Shown one piece after another: positions 1 to 7,080 of a DNA stretch of 12,366 nt. Below the pieces are notes generated by a model, which searched no databases, was not told where the DNA came from, and saw only the letters and a program-made list of their open reading frames with translations. Where the stretch lies: assembly GCA_021159825.1 (NCBI GenBank), contig JAGHDR010000215.1, forward strand, positions 1-12,366, in the 5' to 3' direction. Origin of the DNA: Deltaproteobacteria bacterium (GTDB taxonomy: Bacteria > Desulfobacterota > DSM-4660 > Desulfatiglandales > Desulfatiglandaceae). Both the position numbers and the translations under genes were made by a program. Position 1 is the first letter of the stretch, and each line of letters begins with the position of its first letter.

Positions 1-521
1 AAACGGGACAGGTATTTCTTGAGAATCATGTTGGATTCCGGTTTTCCCACCCAGCCTTCTTCCACCAGGGGGACCAGAAGTGGACAGGCCTGCCCGTAGA
101 TTTTGAGCTCAGTTCTCAGCTTTCGCAACTCTTCCTCATAGACCCCTGATTCAATGGTGGCTTGTGTGCCGATAATACCGATTCGGCCGTAACGCGTCGA
201 TTCAACGGCGGATTCAGCCATCGGAATTACAACCCCCAGAACACGGCGGTCCGGATAGTTCACAGGCAGCCATTCTTGCTGGATTTTGCGAAGCGCTTTG
301 GTTGAGGCCGTGTTACAAGCAAGAATAATCACCATACACCCTTTGCTGAAAAGAAAATCTACTGCTTGACGGGTGTACGAATAGATGACCTCTTGGCTTT
401 TGCTGCCATAGGGTGTATGAGCGCTGTCACCCAGATAGAGATAATCATACGCTGGAAGCTTTTTCAAAAATGCGCTCAAGATAGTGAGTCCACCAAATCC
501 TGAATCGAAGACGCCGATCAT
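1..521 (-). CDS. murI: Glutamate racemase, C-terminal part beyond the window edge
   Basis: The enzyme interconverts L- and D-glutamate in the cytoplasm to supply D-Glu for peptidoglycan. About 173 N-terminal residues are visible, and the gene runs off the left edge without a stop. The protein begins MIGVFDSGFGGL, with the conserved Asp6-Ser7 of the racemase active site. It continues with GDSAHTPYGSKS (31-42, the P-Y-G substrate loop), then ACNTAS (68-73) with the first catalytic cysteine at Cys69, a G-T-Q-A-T-I-E-S segment near 118-125, and PLVEEG (151-156). The second catalytic Cys (CTHYPL-type motif) would lie outside the window. The ATG at 521-519 is well supported by a strong Shine-Dalgarno (AAAGGAGGT, complement of 531-539) about 9 nt upstream. 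The gene is divergent from htpG, and the two share a 204-bp intergenic region. Family assignment is firm. Whether the missing half is intact cannot be judged here. Confidence 0.93.
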   Translation of the reverse strand, partial: MIGVFDSGFGGLTILSAFLKKLPAYDYLYLGDSAHTPYGSKSQEVIYSYTRQAVDFLFSKGCMVIILACNTASTKALRKIQQEWLPVNYPDRRVLGVVIPMAESAVESTRYGRIGIIGTQATIESGVYEEELRKLRTELKIYGQACPLLVPLVEEGWVGKPESNMILKKYLSR

Positions 522-609
522 GGTGAGATGACCTCCTTTCCCCCCTGGTTTCCCTCTGATGACCTCGATCTGTCAAGAAAAAAATTCAACCATTACTACA
601 TCACAGGCA

Positions 610-642
610 CCCGCAGGTCTTCAATGGATTCCCGCAGGTCTT
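610..642. repeat. 12-bp direct repeat upstream of htpG
   Basis: The sequence CCCGCAGGTCTT occurs exactly at 610-621 and again at 631-642. The starts are 21 bp apart, which is two helical turns, so both copies face the same side of the DNA. The second copy overlaps the first bases of the CTTGACA -35 element of the htpG promoter. This placement suits an operator or activator site, but a chance tandem duplication is also possible. Confidence 0.5.
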
Positions 643-670
643 GACATCTCAAAATTTGCGCCCATTTTAT
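640..670 (+). promoter_or_regulatory. Probable heat-shock (sigma32-type) promoter of htpG
   Basis: CTTGACA (640-646), 13 nt, then GCCCATTT (660-667) matches the enterobacterial sigma32 consensus (CTTGAAA, 11-16 nt, CCCCATNT) at 6 of 7 and 7 of 8 positions. A sigma70 reading of the same DNA is also possible: TTGACA (641-646), 18 nt, TTTTAT (665-670). A start site near 673-678 would give a leader of about 50 nt. Placement directly before a heat-shock chaperone gene supports the sigma32 reading. No CIRCE-type inverted repeat was seen. Confidence 0.6.
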
Positions 671-725
671 TAGGGTGAATTTTTGAATAAAATGTAGAAC
701 GAGACCTTTCGGAAGAGGAGCTAAC

Positions 726-2654
726 ATGTCAGGAAAGCAAGAGACCCATGAATTTAAAACGGAAATGCAGCAGATGCTCAATCTTATTATCAATTCATTG
801 TATTCCAACCGGGATATATTTCTGAGAGAATTGATCTCCAATTCATCGGATGCCATCGACCGGTTGCGGTTTAAAGCCCAGACTGATGTGGATATCCTGG
901 GCAACGACGCCGAGTTTTTTATCCGAATCACCCCGGATACGGAAAAAAAGACCCTTGAGGTTGCGGACAATGGTATCGGCATGACCCGTGACGAGGTTAT
1001 GGAAAATATCGGCACCATCGCTAAAAGCGGTACCTCCGCATTTCTGGAGGCCCTTAAAAATTCGAAAAAAGAGGACGCTCTCGCCCCTGATCTCATTGGC
1101 AAATTCGGGGTTGGTTTTTACAGTGCATTTATTGTGGCCGATAAAGTGATTTTGACCACCAAGGCCGCCGGGTCGGACACCGCAGTTCGGTGGGAGTCCA
1201 AAGGGGACGGTTCTTACACCATTGAAGAGGTGAAAAAAGAAAAGCGGGGGACCACCATTCTGCTTGAGCTGAAAGATCCCGAGGAGAAAGACGATAACAA
1301 TTACACCGATGAGTGGGTAATTCGTCAAACCGTGAAGAAACATTCGGATTTTGTTCGGTATCCCATTCTGATGGAGGTGGACAAAACCGAACCCATTCCC
1401 GAAGCGGAACAGCTCAAAGATAAGGAGGGAAAACCGCTTTCCACCACCCGAAAAGTGCGGGGAGACGAGACCCTCAATTCCATGAAGGCTATCTGGACTC
1501 GGCCCAAGTCCGAAATCAAGGAAGAGGAATACAAGGAGTTTTATAAACACATCAGCCACGACTGGAACGACCCCCTTTCCTATCTTCATGTGAAACTGGA
1601 AGGGGTGGTGGAATACACGATGCTCCTGTTTGTTCCGGAAATGGCGCCATTTGATTTCTTCACGGCTGAACGAAAACACGGAATCCGGCTTTTTTCCCGC
1701 CGGGTGTTCATCATGGAAAACTGTAAGGACCTGATCCCTGAATACCTGCGGTTTATCAAAGGCGTTGTGGATGCCATGGATCTGAACCTGAACGTCAGCC
1801 GTGAAATATTGCAGCAGGACAAGATAGTTCGAAACATTCGAAAAAATGTCATCAAGAACGTTCTGAACCATCTTGGTGAGATGGACAAGGAGACTTACGA
1901 AAAATTCTTTGACGCTTTTGGTGTGGTGCTAAAAGAGGGCATCCATTCGGATTTTGAAAACAAGGATAAGCTTGCGGATCTGGCCCGCTACAAAACCACC
2001 AAATCGGACGGAAAATATGTTTCCCTCAAAGAATACATGGTCAATATGAAGCCGGATCAGGAAGGGATCTATTATATAACCGGAGAGAACATCTCCACCC
2101 TCATCAATAGTCCCCATCTGGAAGCCCTGAAAGCCAAGGAGTATGAAGTGCTGCTCATGAGCGATCCCATCGACGAATGGGTGGTCCAGGCCCTGACCGA
2201 ATATGACAAAAAACCCCTCATAAGCGCTGAAAAAGGGGATTTGAAAATCGATGAGGAAAAGAAAGAGGAAAAGACGAAAGATCTGAGTTCCCTCTTTGAA
2301 TTCATCAAGAGCGAGTTGCATGAGAAGGTCAAAGAAGTGCGGCTTTCAACACACCTCAAAGATTCCGTGGCCTGCCTTTCCAGCGATGAAGGGGAGATGA
2401 GTGCCTACATGGAAAAGATCATGAAGGCCACCGGCAATGCCGCCCCCAACACCAAGCGGGTGCTGGAACTGAACGCGGATCATCCGGCTATCAGTAAAAT
2501 GAAGGAAATGTTTGAAAACAGCAAGAAAGATCCAAAACTGAAAGACTACAGCCAACTGCTCTTTGATATGGCAGTAATCGGCGAGGGCGGAAAAATCGAT
2601 AATCCCTCCCGTTTCAACAGGCAGGTGGGCGAATTGCTGATCGGTGCCTTTTAG
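726..2654 (+). CDS. htpG: Chaperone protein HtpG (bacterial Hsp90)
   Basis: This is an ATP-dependent cytosolic dimeric chaperone of 642 residues, slightly longer than the E. coli protein (624). The N-terminal GHKL ATPase domain shows [15 protein letters not shown] (35-49, with the catalytic Glu35 and the Mg-binding Asn39), DNGIGM (81-86, nucleotide-binding Asp81), SGTSAF in the lid (101-106) and GKFGVGF (125-131). The middle domain has [23 protein letters not shown] and [11 protein letters not shown], the last containing the Arg that contacts the ATP gamma phosphate in the family. The C-terminal dimerisation domain carries [14 protein letters not shown]. The ATG at 726 follows GAGGAG (715-720) with a 5-nt spacer. 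The gene looks complete and intact. It appears monocistronic: only a decayed gene remnant follows, and no clear terminator hairpin was found after the stop. The promoter is probably heat-shock controlled. Confidence 0.98.
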   Translation: MSGKQETHEFKTEMQQMLNLIINSLYSNRDIFLRELISNSSDAIDRLRFKAQTDVDILGNDAEFFIRITPDTEKKTLEVADNGIGMTRDEVMENIGTIAKSGTSAFLEALKNSKKEDALAPDLIGKFGVGFYSAFIVADKVILTTKAAGSDTAVRWESKGDGSYTIEEVKKEKRGTTILLELKDPEEKDDNNYTDEWVIRQTVKKHSDFVRYPILMEVDKTEPIPEAEQLKDKEGKPLSTTRKVRGDETLNSMKAIWTRPKSEIKEEEYKEFYKHISHDWNDPLSYLHVKLEGVVEYTMLLFVPEMAPFDFFTAERKHGIRLFSRRVFIMENCKDLIPEYLRFIKGVVDAMDLNLNVSREILQQDKIVRNIRKNVIKNVLNHLGEMDKETYEKFFDAFGVVLKEGIHSDFENKDKLADLARYKTTKSDGKYVSLKEYMVNMKPDQEGIYYITGENISTLINSPHLEALKAKEYEVLLMSDPIDEWVVQALTEYDKKPLISAEKGDLKIDEEKKEEKTKDLSSLFEFIKSELHEKVKEVRLSTHLKDSVACLSSDEGEMSAYMEKIMKATGNAAPNTKRVLELNADHPAISKMKEMFENSKKDPKLKDYSQLLFDMAVIGEGGKIDNPSRFNRQVGELLIGAF

Positions 2655-2896
2655 GTCTGTAAGGAGCAGTACAAATTGGTGAATGGAAAATATGTTTTCC
2701 CCGCTGCCCTGGAAGAGGAGATTAAACTGCTTCCCCAGGTGGAAACGGTAATGATTTACGGCGATGGGCGGGACTACAATGTTGCCCTGGTGATTCCCGA
2801 TTTTACGGTATGCTGACCCAGACCATGAAGCTTAAACGCCGCAATGTGCTGGAGCGGTACATGCCTGAGATTGAATCCCTGTATGGGAATGGATGA
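2655..2896 (+). pseudogene. Remnant of a long-chain acyl-CoA synthetase (AMP-forming), C-terminal end only
   Basis: Two short open stretches in different frames together resemble the C-terminal domain of FadD15/FAA-type long-chain fatty acid-CoA ligases. The first (2655-2816) begins immediately after the htpG stop and reads VCKEQYKLVNGKYVFP, then EEEIKLLPQVETVMIYGDGR, then YNVALVIPDF, before a TGA. In the family this is the hinge and K-E-x-Y-K-L-x-N-G-K-Y-V region. The second (2813-2896) is in another frame and reads LTQTMKLKRRNVLERY through IESLYGNG and a natural stop, which is the usual end of the protein (L-T-P-T-x-K-L-K-R-R). The segment normally lying between P-D-F and L-T-x-T is missing, and no N-terminal domain is present. 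No start codon or Shine-Dalgarno fits. It is inferred to be a non-functional leftover of a deletion or rearrangement next to htpG. Confidence 0.8.
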
Positions 2897-2954
2897 GCAA
2901 AGCGTTGTGTTTTCTTGTGAAACTTTTAGGATAGGTTTTGCCGATTTAAAATAC

Positions 2955-2985
2955 TTGACAAAGTATGGTTTTGGCAAGTATGGTT
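2955..2985 (+). promoter_or_regulatory. Candidate sigma70-type promoter of the two-component pair, with a 10-bp direct repeat
   Basis: TTGACA (2955-2960), 18 nt, then TATGGT (2979-2984) is a full -35 match with a 4-of-6 -10 match. The stretch AAGTATGGTT occurs twice, at 2961-2970 and 2976-2985, so one copy follows the -35 and the other covers the -10. This could be a regulator site. The rest of 2897-3058 holds no gene. It has only a weak 5-bp hairpin (AGAGA at 2993-2997 with TCTCT at 3003-3007) in the probable leader, and the ribosome binding site AAGGAG at 3044-3049. Confidence 0.45.
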
Positions 2986-3058
2986 CTCCGGCAGAGATTC
3001 CGTCTCTTTCAAAGCGTTCTTTCCAAAGCCAAACCCTGTTCCGAAGGAGCCGTCCGTT

Positions 3059-3553
3059 ATGAGCGAAAAATCCGATATCAGAGTTCTACTCATTGATGAT
3101 GAAGAAACCCTAGTTGAGTATCTCTCAAAACGTCTTTTGAGGGAAGGGTACACGGTAAAAGCCACTTTTTCCGGCGAGGAAGCCACTGAAGTGGCCAACA
3201 ATGATGATTTTGATGTGGCCATCGTTGACCTCAAAATGCCGGGCATGGATGGGGTTGAGACCCAGAAAAGGCTCAAGAAAATCCAGCCTTTTCTCCAGTG
3301 TGTTGTCCTCACCGGTCATGGGACCATCGATACAGCCCTGGAAAGTGGGAAGAAAGAAGCCTTTAAGTATTTGCTCAAGCCCATTGAATACGACAATCTG
3401 GTTGAGACCATCAATGAGGCTTATGAGCACAAAGTGCAGTTGCAGAATGCCAGATTCAAAGACGAAGTGGAGGACATCTACCGCTCAGGTCTCGGGGCCA
3501 GGGGAATGAAGAAAGCCATGAGCAAATTACGAAAGATTTATGGAATCTCCTGA
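3059..3553 (+). CDS. Receiver-only response regulator
   Basis: This 164-residue cytoplasmic phospho-acceptor is the likely partner of the histidine kinase that follows. The CheY-like receiver domain covers about residues 6-122. The acidic pocket is IDDEE (12-16, Asp13-Asp14), the phospho-accepting Asp57 lies in VDLKMPGMDG (56-65), the switch residue is Thr85 in VLTGHG, and Lys107 is in YLLKPIEY. No DNA-binding, AAA+ or enzymatic output domain follows. The charged, probably helical tail (about 123-164) is rich in Lys, Arg and Glu. The ATG at 3059 has AAGGAG (3044-3049) 9 nt upstream. Its last 14 nt overlap the start of the kinase gene, which implies coupled translation. Without an output domain it must act by protein-protein contact or pass phosphate on to another protein. 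The target is unknown. Confidence 0.93.
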   Translation: MSEKSDIRVLLIDDEETLVEYLSKRLLREGYTVKATFSGEEATEVANNDDFDVAIVDLKMPGMDGVETQKRLKKIQPFLQCVVLTGHGTIDTALESGKKEAFKYLLKPIEYDNLVETINEAYEHKVQLQNARFKDEVEDIYRSGLGARGMKKAMSKLRKIYGIS

Positions 3554-4706
3554 GACACTCCAGGCAAAACTGAAAAAAGCAAACGAGGCCCTCTCTGAGA
3601 AAAAAGAGGCGCTCCATCGGGCCAGGGACTATCTGGAAAATGTTCTGGAAAATTCAAGGGACATGGTTTTCAGGGCGGATTTGGATGATGTGCTGGTTTC
3701 TTTCAGCAAAGGGGGAGAATCGGCGCTGGGTTATACCCGGGAGGAACTCTCCGGTCGGAAAATGAAAGATCTGGCTGAGCATCCCCATGATTTTGAGAGC
3801 CTGGCGGTTCAATGCTTGGAAAAGAAGGAAACTGTCCGTGAAGAAATTTCTTTTCAGCACAAAACCGGCCGCATCGTCTATTGTGAAGTGATCCTCTCGC
3901 CTTTGACCAACACCCGTGGAAAGGTCATCGGCATGGCGGGTGTGTGCCGGGATATAACCGCCTGGAAGAAGTTCAAGGAAGACCTCATCCGGGTGGATCG
4001 CCTGGCCGAGGTGGGGCGTATCGCTTCCGGAATCGTTCATGAACTTAACAACCCCGTGGCCGTGATCGGCGAGATTTCCGGCTGGGTCGGGTCGGTGGCG
4101 GGTGATGCGGAAGGACTGAGTGAGGAAGACCGTGAAGAAATAAAGACCTCGATTCGGCATATCGGAGAACAGACCCAACGGTGCCGAAATATTACCCACC
4201 AACTGTTGAGTTTTGTCCGTGAATCAAAACTGGCCACCTCATCCCTGGATGCTCACGAACTTCTGAAAGAGACGATCAATCTACTGACCCCTGAATTGAA
4301 ATTCACGGATGTCGAAATTGTATATAATTTCCTGGAAGGTCCTGTTTTTATCAATTCCGATAAGCAGTTGCTGGAACAGGTTTTTGTGAATTTCATATCC
4401 AATGCCGTTTATGCCGTGAAGGAGAAGGGGGAGAAGAGGGGGCGAATTACGCTGGAAACGTTTTTGGACGACTCCGGGGATTCCCCTATGGTAGGAATCG
4501 CTATCTCCGACACGGGTGTCGGCATTTCCAGGAAAGATCAGAAAAGCATCTACGAATATTTTTATTCCACCAAACCACCCGGCAAGGGGACGGGCCTGGG
4601 CCTTCCCATTAGCCGCAACATCATCAAGAATTTAGGAGGAAGCCTTTCGCTTGAAAGTGAGCCGGGAGAAGGCACGACTTTTACGGTTCGATTGCCGGTT
4701 TCGTAA
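3540..4706 (+). CDS. Soluble PAS-domain sensor histidine kinase
   Basis: This 388-residue kinase probably phosphorylates the preceding receiver protein. A Lys/Glu-rich coiled coil (about 4-35) leads into a PAS sensor domain (about 33-145) with GYTREELSGR (64-73) and the typical closing motif GVCRDIT (134-140). The HisKA dimerisation domain has the phospho-accepting His167 in GIVHELNNP, the NtrB-like form. The HATPase domain shows the N box NFISNAVYAV (284-293), the G1 box DTGVGI (324-329) and the G2 box GKGTGLGL (348-355). No transmembrane segment or signal peptide is visible, so the signal should be cytoplasmic. The start at 3540 is the first ATG after an in-frame stop at 3519-3521 and lies inside the response regulator gene, with only a weak ribosome site. 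The PAS ligand cannot be told from sequence, and no Cys or His cluster points clearly to heme or an FeS cofactor. Confidence 0.94.
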   Translation: MESPETLQAKLKKANEALSEKKEALHRARDYLENVLENSRDMVFRADLDDVLVSFSKGGESALGYTREELSGRKMKDLAEHPHDFESLAVQCLEKKETVREEISFQHKTGRIVYCEVILSPLTNTRGKVIGMAGVCRDITAWKKFKEDLIRVDRLAEVGRIASGIVHELNNPVAVIGEISGWVGSVAGDAEGLSEEDREEIKTSIRHIGEQTQRCRNITHQLLSFVRESKLATSSLDAHELLKETINLLTPELKFTDVEIVYNFLEGPVFINSDKQLLEQVFVNFISNAVYAVKEKGEKRGRITLETFLDDSGDSPMVGIAISDTGVGISRKDQKSIYEYFYSTKPPGKGTGLGLPISRNIIKNLGGSLSLESEPGEGTTFTVRLPVS

Positions 4707-4790
4707 CGTCCCATATCAGCTCAACAGCATTGTATTGTTACCTTGTTAATTTTGTCCGTACTTTGAAACCAGAAGGAAAGGGGGCATTTT

Positions 4791-5372
4791 TTGAAGGAAC
4801 ATTTGGCAGAAGTGAAAACCCTCCACCTTGGGAACGTGTCCGGCAGCAGGTCCGGTGGTTTGCCTGAGCATCCCGCCCCAAGACCCATTTTTTCTCGTAT
4901 TATAACGTTCATTGTCCTGATAGGTGTCTGGGTGATTCTTTCAGGAAAATTTGATCTGTTTCACCTGAGCCTTGGCCTCATTTCATGCGCCATTGTGACT
5001 ATTCTTTCCGGTGATCTTCTGTTTCCCGAAACAAGAACCGGAGGGCTGTTCCGGCATATACTGCCGGTGATCAACTATGTGCCATGGCTCTTGTATCAGG
5101 TGGTCTTGGCGAACCTTCATATCCTGTATCTGGTGTTCCATCCCCGTATGATGGAATTGATCGATCCTCAAATCATTCGATTTGACAGTACACTCAAAAA
5201 AGAAATTTCCCTGGTGACCTTTGCCAACTCCATTACCCTGACCCCGGGCACCATCACCATGTATGTCTCGGTGGAAGGTGCATTTCAGGTGCATGCCATT
5301 GACAAGGCATCTGCTGACCCGCTTCCAGGTGAAATGGAAAGAAGGATTGCAAGGGCCTTTGAGGACGAATGA
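4791..5372 (+). CDS. mrpE: Mrp antiporter subunit E (MnhE/MbhA-like)
   Basis: This is a membrane subunit of the Mrp-type cation/proton antiporter complex, 193 residues long and PF01899-like. A polar tail of about 33 residues at the N terminus precedes three hydrophobic segments (about 36-51, 56-74 and 90-117). The family signature NSITLTPGTIT is at 146-156 and is followed by V-H-A-I-D (167-171). The start is a TTG at 4791, chosen because the purine-rich AAAGGGGG (4777-4784) sits 6 nt upstream. The next candidates, GTG codons at 4812 and 4836, lack such a site. It is the first gene of the antiporter operon and lies 84 nt after the kinase gene. It overlaps mrpF by 4 nt (ATGA). In standard mrp operons the E subunit comes fifth; as first gene it mirrors mbhA. 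Confidence 0.93.
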   Translation: MKEHLAEVKTLHLGNVSGSRSGGLPEHPAPRPIFSRIITFIVLIGVWVILSGKFDLFHLSLGLISCAIVTILSGDLLFPETRTGGLFRHILPVINYVPWLLYQVVLANLHILYLVFHPRMMELIDPQIIRFDSTLKKEISLVTFANSITLTPGTITMYVSVEGAFQVHAIDKASADPLPGEMERRIARAFEDE

Positions 5373-5659
5373 TGGTGAATGTTTTTCTATATGCCGGTCT
5401 TTTTTTGTGTCTGCTGATGGTTGCTTCACTCTACCGGTCGGTTTTCGGCCCCACGGTTTTGGACCGCTTGATCGGCGTCAATGCCATCGGCAGCAAGACC
5501 GTTATCCTCCTTCTCCTGATCGGGTTGATTTATGAACGTCTGGATATGTTTGTTGATATTGCGCTGGCTTATGCGCTGCTCAATTTTATGGCGGTCTTGG
5601 CGGCATCCAGGTATTTCCAGAAACGAAAAGGGTTGTACGAGGAGCCGCCTTATAAATAA
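5369..5659 (+). CDS. mrpF: Mrp antiporter subunit F (MnhF/MbhB-like)
   Basis: This small membrane subunit of 96 residues has three predicted helices (about 4-22, 34-54 and 59-80). The family hallmark GPTVLDRLIGVNAI (27-40) includes the conserved Asp32, and a second acidic residue, Asp63, lies in the third helix (MFVDIALAYALLNF). Length and topology are normal for MrpF. The start ATG at 5369 overlaps the mrpE stop in an ATGA arrangement, so translation is probably coupled. A second ATG follows directly at 5372 and could equally be used. In the Mrp complex, subunits E, F and G form the small-subunit side of the membrane arm thought to be involved in cation movement. Confidence 0.94.
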   Translation: MMVNVFLYAGLFLCLLMVASLYRSVFGPTVLDRLIGVNAIGSKTVILLLLIGLIYERLDMFVDIALAYALLNFMAVLAASRYFQKRKGLYEEPPYK

Positions 5660-5683
5660 TTGGGTGGAGAGGGTGTGAATTTC

Positions 5684-6007
5684 ATGGATATTATCGTTGT
5701 GTTTTTGATCATCTGCGGCCTGGTTTTTTTTACCGGGGGCGCCGTGGGGATCCTTCGCTTCCCGGATTTTTATACCCGGCTGCATCCGGCCGGCAAGATG
5801 GATACCCTGGGGTCTTTTCTCATGGTGCTGGCCGTATCCCTTTTTAACCTGCGCGAATTTTCATGGGCCGCCGTTCTCACAAGCCTTAAAATACTTCTGA
5901 TTGTGCTTTTCATTTTCATCCTGAATCCCACCGCTACCCATGCCATTGTGGATGCGGGGTTCCGGGCGGGAATGCGGCCCTGGACGAAAAAGGATAAGGG
6001 GAAATAG
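5684..6007 (+). CDS. mrpG: Mrp antiporter subunit G (MnhG/MbhC-like)
   Basis: This membrane subunit of about 107 residues has three hydrophobic helices. The family motif follows the first helix: GILRFPDFYTRLH, then K-M-D-T-L-G, counted from about residue 22. The polar C-terminal tail is RPWTKKDKGK. The start is uncertain. The ATG at 5684 gives an N terminus that begins right at the first helix, as usual for MrpG, and has GGAGAGG (5666-5672) upstream. An in-frame GTG at 5675 with GGAG 5 nt upstream would add three residues, and a TTG at 5660 directly after the mrpF stop is also possible. It is separated by only 3 nt from the DUF4040 gene that follows. Confidence 0.92.
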   Translation: MDIIVVFLIICGLVFFTGGAVGILRFPDFYTRLHPAGKMDTLGSFLMVLAVSLFNLREFSWAAVLTSLKILLIVLFIFILNPTATHAIVDAGFRAGMRPWTKKDKGK

Positions 6008-6010
6008 ACC

Positions 6011-6256
6011 ATGATCTGGGAACTGGACCTGGCCATTCTGATTCTGGTGATTGTTGCGGCTATTGGCGTCATACAGGTGAAAGACCTGCTGGGATGCGCC
6101 ATTTTGTTCAGTGCTTACAGCTTTCTCATGTGTCTGCTCTGGGCCATTATGGGGGCCGTGGACGTGGCATTTACCGAAGCATCGGTGGGGGCGGGTGTCA
6201 GCACCGTTTTTTTTGTGGCCGCCGTATTTCGAACCACCCGGAGGACCAAGGATTGA
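6011..6256 (+). CDS. DUF4040 / MbhD-like subunit (detached piece of the MrpA C-terminal region)
   Basis: This small hydrophobic protein of 81 residues has about three helices. The sequence VKDLLGCAILFSAYSFLMC (23-41), followed by MGAVDVAFTEASVGAGVST (47-65), is the DUF4040/MbhD signature (D-V-A-x-T-E-A-x-V-G-A-G). In canonical Mrp systems this domain lies in the C-terminal part of the large MrpA protein. Here it is a free-standing gene, as in archaeal Mbh and Mbs complexes. A purine-rich GGGGA stands a few bases before the ATG. Its stop overlaps the TTG start of the next gene (TTGA, 4 nt). The acidic pair Asp51 and Glu56 sits within the membrane and matches conserved residues proposed to take part in ion transfer. 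Confidence 0.88.
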   Translation: MIWELDLAILILVIVAAIGVIQVKDLLGCAILFSAYSFLMCLLWAIMGAVDVAFTEASVGAGVSTVFFVAAVFRTTRRTKD

Positions 6257-7077
6257 AGGCGATCGGTTTGATCATCGTTGTTCTGGCCGGGGCGCTCCTG
6301 CTCTATTCCACACAGGATTTCCCCTTCTGGGGTGATCCCGCATCGCCCGCCGGCACCCATACCGCCACCTACTATCTTACAAAAGCCTTTGAAGAGACTT
6401 CCGTTCCCAATGTGGTGACGGCGGTTCTGGCCGACTATCGCGGGTTTGACACCATGTTTGAGACCGGTGTTATTTTTTGCGCGGGCCTAGGATGTTTTGT
6501 CCTGTTGAGGTTGTCCAGGAGTCGGGACGAGGATAGTTATTATCGCCATGTGGCCACCGGTATCACCCTACACATCAAGAGCGCCAAAATACCCGACGTC
6601 TCCAGTGAGTTTGAACGAATCGACACCCTTTGGACGCCATATGATCTGATTGTTAAAACGGTTTGCAGGCTCTTGGCGCCTTTTGTTCAACTTTTTGGGT
6701 TATATGTGATCGCCCATGGGCATCACAGTCCCGGCGGCGGGTTTCAGGGAGGTGTGATTTTAGGGGCCAGTGTGATTCTCATCGCCATCAGCCACAACAT
6801 GCGTACCGCCATCGGGCGCATCAGTGAAAAGACCATTCACATCCTCATGGCCGTGGGCGTGCTTCTCTATTCAGGCATTGGCGCCCTGTGCATCCTTCTG
6901 GGGGGGAATTTTCTGGATTACGCAAGCCTGAGCAGGATACTGTTCACCAATGAAATCGAAGCCCGTTCATTGGGTATCCTTGGCGTTGAAGTGGGCGTGG
7001 GGATCACGGTGATGGCGGTTATGATTACCATCTATAACAACTTGAGTTCGGATGGCAGGCTGGATGAAGGATTATAG
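6253..7077 (+). CDS. mrpB: MbhE-MrpB fusion: Mrp antiporter subunit B with an N-terminal MrpA-type domain
   Basis: This 274-residue membrane protein consists of two known modules. Residues 1 to about 90 resemble MbhE, the last domain of MrpA: D-F-P-F-W-G-D-P (22-29), S-P-A-x-T-H, then VPNVVTAVLADYRGFDT (51-67) and a second helix (72-86). Residues about 128-262 form the MrpB/MnhB domain, with HGHHSPGGGFQGG (155-167) and four hydrophobic helices. A polar linker (88-127) joins them. The TTG at 6253 is taken as start because GGAGG (6240-6244) lies 8 nt upstream and it overlaps the preceding stop as TTGA. A start farther upstream would read through the DUF4040 gene in another frame and lacks motif support. 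Together with the previous gene it supplies the MrpA tail domains. No full MrpA is encoded within the window. Confidence 0.9.
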   Translation: MKAIGLIIVVLAGALLLYSTQDFPFWGDPASPAGTHTATYYLTKAFEETSVPNVVTAVLADYRGFDTMFETGVIFCAGLGCFVLLRLSRSRDEDSYYRHVATGITLHIKSAKIPDVSSEFERIDTLWTPYDLIVKTVCRLLAPFVQLFGLYVIAHGHHSPGGGFQGGVILGASVILIAISHNMRTAIGRISEKTIHILMAVGVLLYSGIGALCILLGGNFLDYASLSRILFTNEIEARSLGILGVEVGVGITVMAVMITIYNNLSSDGRLDEGL

Positions 7078-7080
7078 AAG

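Noticed and set aside
571..576. TTGACA on the minus strand as the -35 element of murI
   Set aside because: No acceptable -10 hexamer lies 16-18 nt downstream; the best is GGAAAC. It may still belong to a murI promoter but cannot be supported.
843..1871. Long open frame (342 codons) on the minus strand inside htpG
   Set aside because: It is antisense to an intact, strongly motif-supported chaperone gene. Its translation has low-complexity His/Phe/Gly-rich content and no recognisable domain.
2993..3007. AGAGA/TCTCT hairpin as a terminator or riboswitch stem
   Set aside because: The stem is only 5 bp with no U tract and no conserved riboswitch elements around it.
2844..3062. Plus-strand open frame of 72 codons between htpG and the response regulator
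   Set aside because: It runs across the acyl-CoA synthetase remnant in the wrong frame and through the promoter region, with no ribosome site and no motifs.
4721..4750. Possible promoter for the mrp operon (TCAACA, 18 nt, GTTAAT)
   Set aside because: Both hexamers match only 4 of 6 positions in an AT-rich gap, so this is not better than chance.
6094..6252. Upstream extension of the MrpB fusion frame to an ATG at 6094
   Set aside because: The extra stretch overlaps the DUF4040 gene out of frame, is unlike any Mrp domain, and would bypass the well-placed GGAGG at 6240-6244 and the overlapping TTG start.
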